From NCBI RefSeq assembly GCF_000016165.1, contig NC_009253.1, positions 2,700,332 to 2,764,331 on the forward strand: a stretch of 64,000 bases of DNA, in the 5' to 3' direction. Made by a program: the position numbers and the translations under genes. Origin of the DNA: Desulforamulus reducens MI-1 (lineage in GTDB: Bacteria; Bacillota; Desulfotomaculia; Desulfotomaculales; Desulfotomaculaceae). Under the pieces are notes generated by a model. The model saw nothing but the letters and a program-made list of their open reading frames with translations, ran no database searches and had not been told where the DNA came from. Numbering within the stretch: the first letter of the stretch is position 1; each line of letters begins with the position of its first letter. This document shows positions 47,722 to 60,752 of this stretch, piece by piece.

Positions 47722-47878
47722 GACGGCCCTTCCACTCAGAACCGCCGGATCACTAAGCCCTACTTTCGTACCAGCTCGACTTGTTGGTCTCGCTGTCAAG
47801 CTCCCTTTTGCCTTTACACTCTAACGTGCGATTTCCTTCCGCACTGAGGGAACCTTTGGGCGCCTCCGTTACCTTTTG

Positions 47879-47911
<33 letters not shown>

Positions 47912-48162
47912 ACACTGTCCTCATTCCAGCTTCATGGAATTTAGTTAGAATTTCAATATCTAAAGGGTGGTATCCCAACGCTGACTCCACCTACACTGGC
48001 GTGCAAGCTTCTAAGTCTCCCACCTATCCTGTACATCAAATACCAAAACCCAATGTCAAGCTACAGTAAAGCTCCACGGGGTCTTTCTGTCCTGTCGCAG
48101 GTAGACGGCATCTTCACCGTCATTACAATTTCACCGAGCCCCTCGTTGAGACAGTGTCCAAA

Positions 48163-48247
<85 letters not shown>

Positions 48248-48470
48248 TGGGGCTTCGGTTCTATGCTTCAGTTTCCTTAACATTTCCCCTTAACCTTCCA
48301 GCACCGGGCAGGCGTCAGCCCCTATACGTCAGCTTTCGCTTTAGCAGGGACCTGTGTTTTTGGTAAACAGTCGCTTGGACCTTTTCTCTGCGGCCTTTTC
48401 TCGCTCCAATCGTACAATTTTCACGATACCGAGGCACCCCTTCTCCCGAAGTTACGGGGTCATTTTGCCG

Positions 48471-48502
<32 letters not shown>

Positions 48503-48962
48503 AGGATTCTCACCCCACCTACCTGTGTCGGTTTGCGGTACGGGCACCAACTAACCTCGTTAGAAGCTTTTCTTGGCAGTTTGGGATCAGTTACTTCGCT
48601 ACTTGTTTTCGCTCCCCGTCACCTCTCAGGTTTTATGTAAGACGGATTTGCCTATCTTACACCCTACGGGCTTGGACCAGCTTTTCCAACCGCTGGCTTA
48701 ACTTACCCTCCTGCGTCACTCCATCCTCATACGGTTTTTGGTGGTATCGGATTTTCAACCGATTGTCCATCGCCTACGCCTTGCGGCCTCGGCTTAGGTC
48801 CCGACTTACTCTGGGCGGACGAACCTTCCCCAGAAATCCTTAGGTTTTCGGCGGGCAGGATTCTCACCTGCCTTTTCGCTTACTCATACCGGCATTCTCA
48901 CTTCTTACCTCTCCACAGCTCCTTTCGGTACTGCTTCAATGTGGTAAGAACGCTCCCCTACC

Positions 48963-49401
48963 ATTCTCGAAGTTCGATATTCGAATTTCGAAATTCGATT
49001 ATTTCCAAGTTTGTATCAGTTTGTTTAGTTGCCTTCCTAGATAATCGTATTCCTCTTTAAAACCTTCATACTGATCTGATATATATCCAAGGTCTTTGAT
49101 CATATCTAGTAAAACTGCAACCTCATTACAGGATCCAAGTGCATTTATTAAGAACCTCTTAAAATCATCTACATAGTTCTTTCTACCGTATCCTTCGGCT
49201 ATATTAAGCGGTATTGATACGGCCGCACGTCTTATTTGGCTCCCTATCTCATACAACTCATGCTGCGGAAAACCCTTTGTTGTTTTGTGTATTTGAAGAG
49301 CCAGTTTATATCCCCTCTTGTACACTTCAAGATCATGATAATCTTTTATCATGTGAGTTTTCCTTTCGAACATCGAATCTCGAATATCGAACCTCGAGAA
49401 T
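48963..49401 (-). other. 23S intervening sequence in helix 45, with protein gene
   Basis: About 439 bases lie at the helix 45 position (near E. coli 1170), a known site of intervening sequences. The ends are complementary TCGAWWT-type heptamer arms (48964-48997 and 49366-49400). Instead of the GGGTC/GACCC centre of the other copies, it contains one gene, in the same direction as the rRNA, for a four-helix-bundle protein. Confidence 0.9.
48999..49352 (-). CDS. Four-helix-bundle protein encoded in the 23S intervening sequence (S23/IVP family)
   Basis: The 117-residue, all-helical protein starts at ATG 49352 with AAAGGA eight bases upstream. It has the family hallmarks YHDLEVYKRGYKLALQIH, QIRRAAVSIPLNIAEGYGR and KRFLINALGSCNEV. 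These proteins are encoded in 23S insertions of many bacteria and form pentamers; their function is not settled. The gene has no promoter of its own that I can see and is read from the rRNA transcript, so translation must precede or escape processing. Confidence 0.93.
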   Translation of the reverse strand: MIKDYHDLEVYKRGYKLALQIHKTTKGFPQHELYEIGSQIRRAAVSIPLNIAEGYGRKNYVDDFKRFLINALGSCNEVAVLLDMIKDLGYISDQYEGFKEEYDYLGRQLNKLIQTWK

Positions 49402-49556
49402 CCAAAGCTTCGGTGATATACTTAGCCCCGTTACATTTTCGGCGCAGGGTCACTTGACCAGTGAGCTATTACGCACTCTTTAAATGGTGGCTGCTTCTAA
49501 GCCAACATCCTGGTTGTCTTAGCAACCCCACATCCTTTTCCACTTAGTATATCTTT

Positions 49557-49595
<39 letters not shown>

Positions 49596-50011
49596 TACGA
49601 ATCTTAGCACCCGCAGTCTGACTCCCGGTTTCTAAAATAACGGCATTCGGAGTTTGATTGGGTTCGGTAACCCGTGAAGGCCCCTAGCCCATTCAGTGCT
49701 CTACCTCCGTTATTCATCCACCGAGGCTAGCCCTAAAGCTATTTCGGGGAGAACCAGCTATCTCCTGGTTCGATTGGCATTTCACCCCTACCCACACCTC
49801 ATCCGCCTCCTTTTCAACGAAGGTCGGTTCGAGCCTCCACTTTATTTTACTAAAGCTTCACTCTGGACATGGGTAGATCACCAGGTTTCGGGTCTACTCC
49901 AACGTACACTCTCGCCCTTTTAAGACTCGCTTTCGCTTTGGCTCCGGCTTTCCTGCCTTAACCTGCACGTTAGATGTAACTCGCCGGTCCGTTCTACAAA
50001 AAGTACGCCGT

Positions 50012-50142
50012 CACACTTCGAAGTTCGATGTTCGAAGTTCGTGGTTCGATACACGCATTCCTTTAGGGTCTTTTTTACTTGACCCGTAAGATATGACATG
50101 CATTCGAATTTCGAATCTCGAATATCGAACCTCGAATAGTGC
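50012..50142 (-). other. 23S intervening sequence in helix 25
   Basis: About 131 bases lie at the helix 25 position (near E. coli 545), another recognised site. The arms are CACTTCGAAGTTCGATG-type heptamers on one side and TCTCGAATATCGAACC-type on the other. The centre is GCATTCCTTTAGGGTC ... GACCC, closely matching the 16S copy. There is no gene inside. Confidence 0.87.
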
Positions 50143-50844
50143 TCCGACAGTTTGTAGGCATACGGTTTCAGGTTCTTTTTCACTCCCCTCCCGGGGTGCT
50201 TTTCACCTTTCCCTCACGGTACTGGTTCACTATCGGTCGCTATGGGTATTTAGCCTTGGGGGGTGGTCCCCCCTGATTCCCACGGGGTTTCTCGTGTCCC
50301 GCGGTACTTGGGATTTCCTCTGTAATGTTCAACCTTTCGTCTACAGGTGTTTTACCTTCTGTGCAGCACCTTTCCAGGTGTCTTCGACTAGGTCTAGTTA
50401 TCACGTGATGAGGGTCCCGCAACCCCAGATTTCCGAAGAATTCTGGTTTAGGCTCGCCCCTTTTCGCTCGCCGCTACTTGGGGGTTCGATGTTTCTTTCT
50501 CTTCCTCCGGGTACTTAGATGTTTCAGTTCCCCGGGTGCCCTCCTCTATGCCTATGGATTCAGCATAGGGTGACGGAGGTTTGCTCCGCCGGGTTGCCCC
50601 ATTCGGGTACCCACGAATCAATGCCTGCTTGCGGCTCCTCGTGGCTTTTCGCAGCTTACCGCGCCCTTCTTCGGCCCTTAGCGCCTAGGCATCCACCGTA
50701 TGCCCTTTCTTTCTTGACCAATCTTGCTTTTCGGCTCGGTTACTTTTGGTAACCTACTGAAATTGTTTTTTGTCGACGCTTTACTTGTTTCGCTGTTCAG
50801 TTTTCAAAGAACGTTGGTTTTATGATTCTAAAGCATGAGAGTTT

Positions 50845-50876
50845 GAAAAACAACCAGTAATTTATGGTTGTTTTAG
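50845..50876 (-). other. Hairpin in the 16S-23S spacer
   Basis: AAAACAACCA-N8-TGGTTGTTTT with a short T-run lies in the roughly 225-base spacer. It looks like a weak terminator that rRNA antitermination would override. The spacer has no tRNA gene but has two AAAACTRAACAG segments, as in Bacillus rRNA operons. Confidence 0.5.
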
Positions 50877-50938
50877 TCTCTCAAAACTAAACAGGTTGAT
50901 GATGAATGACCGACCTTAGATAATTAGCTTTCGCTAAT

Positions 50939-52566
<1,628 letters not shown>

Positions 52567-52784
52567 AATATTTCTCGCACCCTTTAGGGTGTGCAATATC
52601 TTAAAGAGTTTTGGCTCTTTTTTTATCCTTGATTTACTCGCTAGCGTTTTTTAACGCTTGACGAGGATGTTTTTTGTGGTCATTCATAGTTTCATCTTTA
52701 CGATGACTTTTGACTTGACCTTTTTTGCATCCATCATCTCTGTTTAGTTTTCAAAGACCAGGTCGTCGTTTTTGCAACTTTTTA

Positions 52785-52813
52785 AGTGTACCACTTTTGT
52801 TGCTTTTAAGCAA
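52785..52813 (-). promoter_or_regulatory. rRNA promoter candidate, proximal
   Basis: TTGCTT-N17-TACACT on the minus strand, about 220 bases upstream of 16S and just before the antitermination-like segment. Confidence 0.55.
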
Positions 52814-52851
52814 GTGGTAATTTATTTCATCACCTTTCGGCGACATTTGTT

Positions 52852-52880
52852 ATGTTATCACATTTATTATTATGTTGCAA
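52852..52880 (-). promoter_or_regulatory. rRNA promoter candidate, distal
   Basis: TTGCAA-N17-TAACAT on the minus strand, in an AT-rich stretch. Two tandem promoters are common in rRNA operons. Confidence 0.5.
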
Positions 52881-53104
52881 GTATTAATTTATACATTATA
52901 TTTTCTACTTTGTTTAGGGGTGGCATAAGTGACCATTAATAAATAAAATAACTGCCTTGGCTGTCAACCGGCTATGCCATGAACGTTCCTAGCCGCTCCT
53001 TATACAATAATACATACAATAAGTATGCAATAACCCTATGTAAAGTAAAACTATGGTACTATTATATAAATATTACACTTTAATTATTAGGGAGAGTGAT
53101 AAAA

Positions 53105-53995
53105 TTGTCTGGCAACTCTCAACATGTTATTTACCGTCCGCCCAGTGAGGCGAAAAGTTTTATCCTGCGTGTTACTGAAGGCTGTTCTCATAATAAATGT
53201 ACTTTTTGTTCTATGTATCGTAACATTCGTTTTCGTGTCCGGTCACTGGATGAAGTGGAATGTGAGATCCAACAAATGGCTTCTTTCTATCCTGGTTTAA
53301 GGCGAGTTTTTTTAGCAGACGGTAATGCTTTGGTCTTAAATACGGACAAATTGCTGGCCATCATGAAAAAACTCCATGTGGCATTTCCCATGCTTACACG
53401 GATTACCTGTTATGGCGCACCGAAGGATATATTGCATAAAAAACCCGATGAATTGAAAGCACTTCAAAGGGCCGGGTTGCAAATTATTTATCTAGGAATA
53501 GAAAGCGGCGATGATCAGGTGTTAAGCGACATTAATAAAGGGGTTACAGCCAACGAGATGATCGCAGCTGGTCAAAGAGTACTGGAAGCGGGTATCAAAC
53601 TTTCTGCCATGGTCATCCTGGGGTTGGGAGGCCAACAATATACCAACAGTCATGCTTTAAATACAGCCCGTGTGATTAACGCCATTGGCCCTACCATGTT
53701 GGGAGTCCTGACTTTAGCTCTTTTTGACGGGACACCGTTAAAGGATGCCGTGGATCGTGGAGATTTCCTCCCTTTAACAACCAGAGAAACGTTGTTGGAG
53801 TTAAAAGAAATGCTGGAAAATATAAATGTACAACAGCCTTGCATTTTTCGATGTAACCATATTTCAAACCTACTCCCACTTAAGGGGGTTCTGAACCGAG
53901 ATAAGGCCCAACTTTTAGCTGATGTCCAGGAAATGCTGGAATTTCTGCAAAATAATTCTTACAATCACCAAAACATTAATCCAACTCATTTTTAG
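53105..53995 (+). CDS. Radical SAM protein of unknown function
   Basis: The 296-residue protein has the cluster motif C-x4-C-x2-C (EGCSHNKCTFC), wider than the usual C-x3-C-x2-C. It continues with ADGNALVL, YLGIESGDDQVLSDINKGV and the late LFDGTPLKDAVDRGDF. This spacing occurs in a group of small, uncharacterised radical SAM proteins in anaerobes. I chose TTG 53105, eight bases after GGGAGA; a GTG at 53096 overlaps that site. It is a single gene with a terminator after it. Confidence 0.86.
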   Translation: MSGNSQHVIYRPPSEAKSFILRVTEGCSHNKCTFCSMYRNIRFRVRSLDEVECEIQQMASFYPGLRRVFLADGNALVLNTDKLLAIMKKLHVAFPMLTRITCYGAPKDILHKKPDELKALQRAGLQIIYLGIESGDDQVLSDINKGVTANEMIAAGQRVLEAGIKLSAMVILGLGGQQYTNSHALNTARVINAIGPTMLGVLTLALFDGTPLKDAVDRGDFLPLTTRETLLELKEMLENINVQQPCIFRCNHISNLLPLKGVLNRDKAQLLADVQEMLEFLQNNSYNHQNINPTHF

Positions 53996-54086
53996 GGTAT
54001 GGCACGCCTATAGGGCATAACTAACCAAGTTTTCTTGGCTTCAATTCTTTACACTTTTTTATGTGAACAATACTTCCTGTATAAAG

Positions 54087-54126
54087 AAACGTCTGGCATC
54101 CCTTACTTTGGGTTGCCAGACGTTTA
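54087..54126. terminator. Bidirectional terminator, radical SAM / flavin reductase genes
   Basis: AAACGTCTGGCATCCC-N7-GGGTTGCCAGACGTTT lies between two convergent genes and is followed by AATGTTATCTTT on the plus strand. Confidence 0.72.
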
Positions 54127-54211
54127 ATGTTATCTTTATTTAATATAAAAGACCTCATAATTAACATAATACTTCTTTAGGATATACTTTCGAAAACTCG
54201 TATTTCCCAAA

Positions 54212-54721
54212 CTATTCCTTTACATAGCTGGCTACAATTTCACCATAGTACATGACATGGTAGTCCCCTTTGGCATAAGCCAATTTCTTGATACTGGGAT
54301 CCACTAGGGCTGGTTCCATAACCTGTTGATAAACAAGTTTGCACTCATAGTGTAGATCACATTCTCCAATGATGGGGCTATTTACAACCTTTCCTTGTTC
54401 GGGGGTAAGATTGCATTCTTTGAACTTGTCTATATCACGTCCAGATTTTGTACCACATGCAGCTAAAGCCTTTTTAAGGTCCTTGTTAAGGGGAATACTA
54501 ACTGTAAAATCTTTGGCATTCTCGATCAACTGATAAGTATACCGGGAAGGACGGACCATAACCATAAAAACCGGCTTTTGCCACATGAAGCCTAAAGTAC
54601 CCCAACCAATGGTCATGGTATTGACCCTATCTTGGTCATCCTTCACCGTTAAAAATGCACCTTTCGGAAGCTGTTCTAATAGTTCCCTTAGGTGGTCGTT
54701 AAACTTAACATCTTCTTTCAT
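54212..54721 (-). CDS. Flavin reductase family protein
   Basis: The 169-residue FMN-binding split-barrel protein has LTVKDDQDRVNTMTIGWGTLG, VMVRPSRYTYQLIE and DFTVSIP. A later KSGRDIDKFKECNLTP resembles related clostridial flavoredoxin-type proteins. It probably reduces or carries flavin; the partner is unknown. It lies 22 bases after sfsA on the same strand. Confidence 0.88.
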   Translation of the reverse strand: MKEDVKFNDHLRELLEQLPKGAFLTVKDDQDRVNTMTIGWGTLGFMWQKPVFMVMVRPSRYTYQLIENAKDFTVSIPLNKDLKKALAACGTKSGRDIDKFKECNLTPEQGKVVNSPIIGECDLHYECKLVYQQVMEPALVDPSIKKLAYAKGDYHVMYYGEIVASYVKE

Positions 54722-54743
54722 GAAAATCCCCCTTTGCTTTTCT

Positions 54744-56721
<1,978 letters not shown>

Positions 56722-56764
56722 TCATCACCCAATACTATTATTTACCGCCTTAATTTTCCTAAGC

Positions 56765-57328
56765 CTATTTCTTTGGAAATATCATATAGATTTCTGCTTC
56801 TTTTTCTGTTACAGCCATTTTAGAGTTGCTGTTGTAAGCTGCCAACGCTTCAGAAAGGCTCATTTGCTCCTGGGCATCTTTCACAACTTCAGCAGGGACT
56901 CCCGGAAAGCCAAGTTTGATTGTAATCTTTTTTTCTCCCTCACTGATCGTTAACCGCATCCTTCGATCAGTTACTTCCGGTGGTGTTAGAAACTTTAAAG
57001 CATGCTTTATGCAACGGCTAAGAGCAGAAGCTACCGCCTCTCCTGGAACATCCAGCGATGCTAGATTAGTCGTTATATCAAATTGAAAATTAATTTGGCA
57101 TTTACTTGCTTCGTTGCTGGCAACCAGCAAAACAGCCTTAACTTCTGGGGATTTGATCCGGGTAATTTTACTTAAATTCTCGTATTCTACACAAACCTGA
57201 TTTATATAATCCCGTACCCTTTCCCCTTTATTCAACTGAAGTAAGCCTGAAATAACCTGTAAATGATTTAAGAAATCATGTCTTTGTACCTGAATAACTT
57301 CCAGCAGGTTTTTAATATCCACTTTCAT
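56765..57328 (-). CDS. spo0B: Spo0B-like sensor/phosphotransfer protein
   Basis: The 187-residue protein has an N-terminal helical hairpin with RHDFLNHLQVISGLLQL (H17 is the likely phosphorylated His) and a degenerate histidine-kinase-like ATPase fold without clear N, G1 or G2 boxes. That is the layout of Spo0B, the phosphotransferase of the sporulation phosphorelay. It lies between rpmA and obgE as spo0B does in Bacillus. Many Clostridia lack a classical relay, so the partner proteins are uncertain. Confidence 0.78.
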   Translation of the reverse strand: MKVDIKNLLEVIQVQRHDFLNHLQVISGLLQLNKGERVRDYINQVCVEYENLSKITRIKSPEVKAVLLVASNEASKCQINFQFDITTNLASLDVPGEAVASALSRCIKHALKFLTPPEVTDRRMRLTISEGEKKITIKLGFPGVPAEVVKDAQEQMSLSEALAAYNSNSKMAVTEKEAEIYMIFPKK

Positions 57329-57396
57329 ACTTCCTTTCGGAGTTTATCTCCAAAAGAAGTTCGACAATCTGGATTTATTTTCCTTCATTGCTAAAT

Positions 57397-57429
57397 ATTA
57401 AAAAACCAGCCTGTTCCAGGCTGGCTTTT
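57397..57429 (-). terminator. Terminator after rpmA
   Basis: On the minus strand CCAGCCTG-GAA-CAGGCTGG runs into TTTTTT, 18 bases after the rpmA stop and before the spo0B-like gene. Confidence 0.88.
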
Positions 57430-57446
57430 TGTTTATTTCGGAAAAT

Positions 57447-57716
57447 TTACTGAGCTACAACTTCCGGCACGACAATACTTACTTGTTTCTTGTCCCTGCC
57501 CTTACGCTCAAATTTAACAATACCGTCTACTTTTGCAAACAGGGTGTCATCGCCACCGCGACCAACGTTGTCACCAGGGTAAATCTTGGTACCACGCTGT
57601 CTTACCAGAATGCTACCAGCGGAAACGAATTTACCGTCGCCTTCTTTTACCCCAAGCCGTTTAGATTCGGAGTCACGACCGTTCCGGGAACTACCCACAC
57701 CTTTCTTATGAGCCAT
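57447..57716 (-). CDS. rpmA: 50S ribosomal protein L27
   Basis: This 89-residue protein starts [16 protein letters not shown] at ATG 57716, directly after AGGAGGTGGG. Most Firmicutes make L27 with an N-terminal extension (FFASKKG type) that the Prp protease removes. This one begins at the mature-type sequence, and no prp gene lies in the 37-base gap after rplU. Confidence 0.96.
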   Translation of the reverse strand: MAHKKGVGSSRNGRDSESKRLGVKEGDGKFVSAGSILVRQRGTKIYPGDNVGRGGDDTLFAKVDGIVKFERKGRDKKQVSIVVPEVVAQ

Positions 57717-57753
57717 AGATCCCACCTCCTATCGGGGTTCAAATATGAAATAA

Positions 57754-58065
57754 TTAAGCTTCAATCTTTTCAACAACCACCTGAGTGAAAGGTTGACGAT
57801 GACCTTTCTTACGGCGGTAATTTTTCTTAGGTTTGTACTTGAATACAATAATTTTTTGGCCCTTGCCATGGCGAACTACGTTGAGAACTACTTTAGCACC
57901 ATCCACTTTAGGAGCACCAACTGTTAGTTGGCCATCCTTTTCCACCAGCAGAACATCAGTTAATTCAACTTTTTCGCCAGCATCAGCATTCAGCTTCTCA
58001 ATGTACAGGGTGTCACCTTCCTGAACCTTGTACTGTTTGCCACCAGTAACTACTACTGCGTACAT
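57754..58065 (-). CDS. rplU: 50S ribosomal protein L21
   Basis: The 103-residue protein starts [18 protein letters not shown] and ends [22 protein letters not shown], typical of L21. ATG 58065 follows GGGGAGGTG; a frame 11 residues longer reads through the leader. It is the first gene of rplU-rpmA, with its own promoter and leader. Confidence 0.97.
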   Translation of the reverse strand: MYAVVVTGGKQYKVQEGDTLYIEKLNADAGEKVELTDVLLVEKDGQLTVGAPKVDGAKVVLNVVRHGKGQKIIVFKYKPKKNYRRKKGHRQPFTQVVVEKIEA

Positions 58066-58162
58066 ACCTACACCTCCCCATCTTTTAGGACTCGCCATGA
58101 AGGTACCCTAAAGGGTTTAGCACCTTTGCTGTGCGGTATGTAGGTTAGAATACACCTACAAG
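58066..58162 (-). promoter_or_regulatory. Ribosomal protein L21 leader
   Basis: The transcript leader has CCGCACAGCAAAGGTGC, a hairpin around AAACCCTTTAGGGT, then ACCTTCATGGCGAGTCCT just before the ribosome site. These are the hallmarks of the L21 leader of Firmicutes, thought to bind L21 for feedback. Confidence 0.8.
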
Positions 58163-58167
58163 TCTAT

Positions 58168-58195
58168 ATTCTATCACATTTGTGATATTTGTCAA
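58168..58195 (-). promoter_or_regulatory. Promoter of rplU-rpmA with internal palindrome
   Basis: TTGACA-N16-TAGAAT on the minus strand. The inverted repeat TATCACA-AA-TGTGATA overlaps the spacer and -10 edge exactly, so a regulator bound there could block the promoter. Confidence 0.68.
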
Positions 58196-58230
58196 TCTAA
58201 TCCCTCGGTGTAAGGGTTTCCACTAACTAA

Positions 58231-58292
58231 AAGTGAAGTGAGAAGTGGGAGGTGAGAGGTTAGAAAATCTCACTTCTCGCCTCTCACCTCTA
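58231..58292. repeat. Heptamer-repeat hairpin element, rplU/rng gap
   Basis: The left arm is a run of GTGAGAR-type 7-base units (GTGAGAA, GTGGGAG, GTGAGAG). The right arm is the complementary TCTCACT, TCTCGCC, TCTCACC, with a short loop near GGTTAGAAAATC. In 21 aligned arm positions the five differences are all transitions. It lies between the end of rng and the rplU promoter. Confidence 0.68.
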
Positions 58293-58351
58293 CAGTTTAT
58301 AAGCCTATATTTAGTTCAAAATGTCATTCTGTCTTCCAGTCTTCATGGATA

Positions 58352-60031
58352 TCAAACCAAACGTGCCTTTGCATAGGTCCGGTGCACCTTGATTACCTCC
58401 ACTGAGACCAGTTCTCCCACCAGGGCCCCTCCCCCATCCACATCAATAATAAAACCATCTAGGCGAGCGATACCGTCACTGGGATTGGATATGTGGGGTT
58501 CTTCCACTTTGACCTCAATAATTTCACCAGCCTTTACAGGGACCGTTTGAGAGTAGATTTCTTCTTGGTCTGAAAGAGGCTTGATAGTGACTTGTTCAAG
58601 GTGATGAGTGGCAGAACCTCGAATATAAAGATTCTTGCCAGTTTTCTGCTCCAATTCCCGTAGGTTGGCCCCACCAGCCCCAATGATTCTAGCAGCCACA
58701 ACGGGGTTCGCCTCAACTAAAATGGTATCAGCCAGTGTTTGGCGCGCCAATTGATAAATCTGGTTCTTTAGCTTAATGCCAACGGTTTCTTCAGATAGCA
58801 CCTTACCTCGACCTTCACAATAGGGGCAAGATTTTTGAACCACTTCTGCCAGAGATGGACGCACCTTTTTTCGGGTCATTTCCACTAAACCCAGTTGTGT
58901 GATTCCTAAAATATTGGTTTTTGTTTTGTCTTTTTTTATTTCCTCTTCTAGGGTGCTTAATACTTGACTCCGGTGTTCTTCTTCAACCATATCGATAAAA
59001 TCAACAATGATAATACCACCAATATTTCTCAAACGAAGTTGACGGGCAATTTCTACAGCAGCATCTAGATTAGTTTTTAGCACAGTATCTTCTAGGGTGG
59101 TACTGCCTACGAACTTCCCTGTATTTACATCAATGGCCGTCAGGGCCTCGGCTTGATCTATTACTAAGTAGGCACCACATTTTAACCATACTTTCCTTTT
59201 AAGTGCCTTTTCCATTTCAGTGGATATTCCATAGTCCTCAAAAATATTTTCACGCTCATCCAAAAAAACCTTCAGCTTTAAGCGGGAATCAATCATATCT
59301 AGGATTTCCAGAGTCTTCTCATACTCACTACGAGAATCCACCGTTAAACGATCAACATCTTCACTAAAAACGTCTCGTAACATCCTTTGCACCAATTCCA
59401 CGTCTCGATGCAATAGGTTAGGTGCAGAACAGTTGGCTGCACAGTTCTGAATTCTTCGCCAAAGTTTTGTCAGCAAAATAATATCTTGCAAAAACTCCTC
59501 TTCATCCACCCCTTCAGCCACCGTTCTAACAATGACCCCCATCCCCTCGGGCTTTACTCTGTTGGCTAACTCCTTTAACCTCTCCCGTTCTTTTTCTGTC
59601 TCAATACGACGGGAAATACCAATGTAGTCAACGGTGGGCATGAGGACTAAGTACCTGCCTGGCAAGGTTATATGGGTAGTTACCCTGGGCCCCTTGGTAC
59701 CAATAGGTTCCTTAACAATTTGAACAATAATTTCTTGACCCTGTTTTAAAATATCAGCAATATTTACGGGATAGCCTGATTGATTGGCTGCTTCAGGGTT
59801 CCTGGATGGCTGGGCATCTTCTACATAAAGAAAAGCATTTTTTTCTAAACCAATATCAACAAAGGCAGCCTGCATACCGGGTAGAACGTTTTCTACTTTT
59901 CCTTTAAAAATGTTGCCTACCAGACGTTGGTTGTGAGAACGCTCTATGTACACTTCCATCAACACCCGGTCTTCCAGTACGGCAACCCGTGTTTCCTCTT
60001 CTTGAACATTAATAACAATTTCTTTTAACAT
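58352..60031 (-). CDS. rng: Ribonuclease E/G family protein
   Basis: The 559-residue single-strand endoribonuclease has an S1 domain (VGNIFKGKVENVLPGMQAAFVDIG, about 37-60), an RNase H-like part and the catalytic IIIVDFIDM. The zinc-link CPYCEGRGKV, which holds the dimer together, is also present. The length fits RNase G-type proteins of Clostridia, which lack the scaffold tail of E. coli RNase E. It is upstream of rplU-rpmA in this direction, as often seen. Confidence 0.94.
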   Translation of the reverse strand: MLKEIVINVQEEETRVAVLEDRVLMEVYIERSHNQRLVGNIFKGKVENVLPGMQAAFVDIGLEKNAFLYVEDAQPSRNPEAANQSGYPVNIADILKQGQEIIVQIVKEPIGTKGPRVTTHITLPGRYLVLMPTVDYIGISRRIETEKERERLKELANRVKPEGMGVIVRTVAEGVDEEEFLQDIILLTKLWRRIQNCAANCSAPNLLHRDVELVQRMLRDVFSEDVDRLTVDSRSEYEKTLEILDMIDSRLKLKVFLDERENIFEDYGISTEMEKALKRKVWLKCGAYLVIDQAEALTAIDVNTGKFVGSTTLEDTVLKTNLDAAVEIARQLRLRNIGGIIIVDFIDMVEEEHRSQVLSTLEEEIKKDKTKTNILGITQLGLVEMTRKKVRPSLAEVVQKSCPYCEGRGKVLSEETVGIKLKNQIYQLARQTLADTILVEANPVVAARIIGAGGANLRELEQKTGKNLYIRGSATHHLEQVTIKPLSDQEEIYSQTVPVKAGEIIEVKVEEPHISNPSDGIARLDGFIIDVDGGGALVGELVSVEVIKVHRTYAKARLV

Positions 60032-60059
60032 TTTGAACTTCCTCTCTTACTGCTGGCCA

Positions 60060-60752
60060 TTAGACCTCCCAGAGAGAAATCGGGCCAGTGCCGTCATCGG
60101 CGTACAGGGCCGTACGACGTACCCGGTAATCATCCGGATCAACTGGAACCCCGTTTTTGTAAAGCTTTTTAAAAATTTCTTCGGGGCGAACATTTCCCGT
60201 ACTGCCAATGAGCAATTCCATTTTTATTTCTAGTATATGCCCCTTAACATCACCAGCTAGACTAAAAATTCCTGGACGAATATTAACTTCCTTTACTTTA
60301 CCCTTAGTTTCTCGGGTTACGATAATTTCCTCTTGCTCTAATAATTTATCAATGGTGGCCTTCAATTGCCCTTCGGAATAACCTGTGGGAAGCGGTGCTG
60401 TTGCCCAATAATCAGCCCGTGAGACAATTGACATGAGAGTAACAGCCCGATCTTCAATTTGTTTTATATCCAGTATTTTATATCCTTCAGGCAAATTAGG
60501 TTCCAGTCTAAGTGCAATTTCTCTAGGATCTAAGTATTCTTTTAGTTCCATATCCATATATTCCTCCAATCCCGCTATGCCAACCGGTAACGGGACCGCA
60601 AAGCTAAATTTGGGGTGGGGGTTAAAGCCCTCAGAAAATGCCACTGGTAACTTCGCCCTTCTGGTAGACCGATCAAAGAACCGCACCATGTCCAGATGAG
60701 AGCTATACCGGGCCGGACCTTCTTTACTATACTTCACCCTGTATCGGGGCAA
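60060..60752 (-). CDS. TIGR03936 family radical-SAM-associated protein (DUF2344)
   Basis: The 230-residue protein starts LPRYRVKYSKEGPARYSSHLDMVRFFDR, the mark of the DUF2344 family. TTG 60752 has GGAGGTG six bases upstream, so I chose it. It overlaps the end of the B12-binding radical SAM gene by 26 bases. The pair occurs together, sometimes fused, in many anaerobes. The function is unknown, though a link to rRNA or tRNA chemistry is suspected from its rng and rplU neighbours. Confidence 0.9.
   Translation of the reverse strand: MPRYRVKYSKEGPARYSSHLDMVRFFDRSTRRAKLPVAFSEGFNPHPKFSFAVPLPVGIAGLEEYMDMELKEYLDPREIALRLEPNLPEGYKILDIKQIEDRAVTLMSIVSRADYWATAPLPTGYSEGQLKATIDKLLEQEEIIVTRETKGKVKEVNIRPGIFSLAGDVKGHILEIKMELLIGSTGNVRPEEIFKKLYKNGVPVDPDDYRVRRTALYADDGTGPISLWEV

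Larger units (their letters stand above)
52567..53095 (-). other. rRNA operon promoter and leader region
   Basis: About 530 bases without a gene. On the minus strand it holds two promoter candidates (52852-52880 and 52785-52813), a TTTGAAAACTAAACAGAG antitermination-like segment (near 52740-52758) and several small leader hairpins (AGCGTTAAAAAACGCTAGCG near 52650; CACCCTAAAGGGTG near 52585). Beyond 52900 I see nothing clear. Confidence 0.6.
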
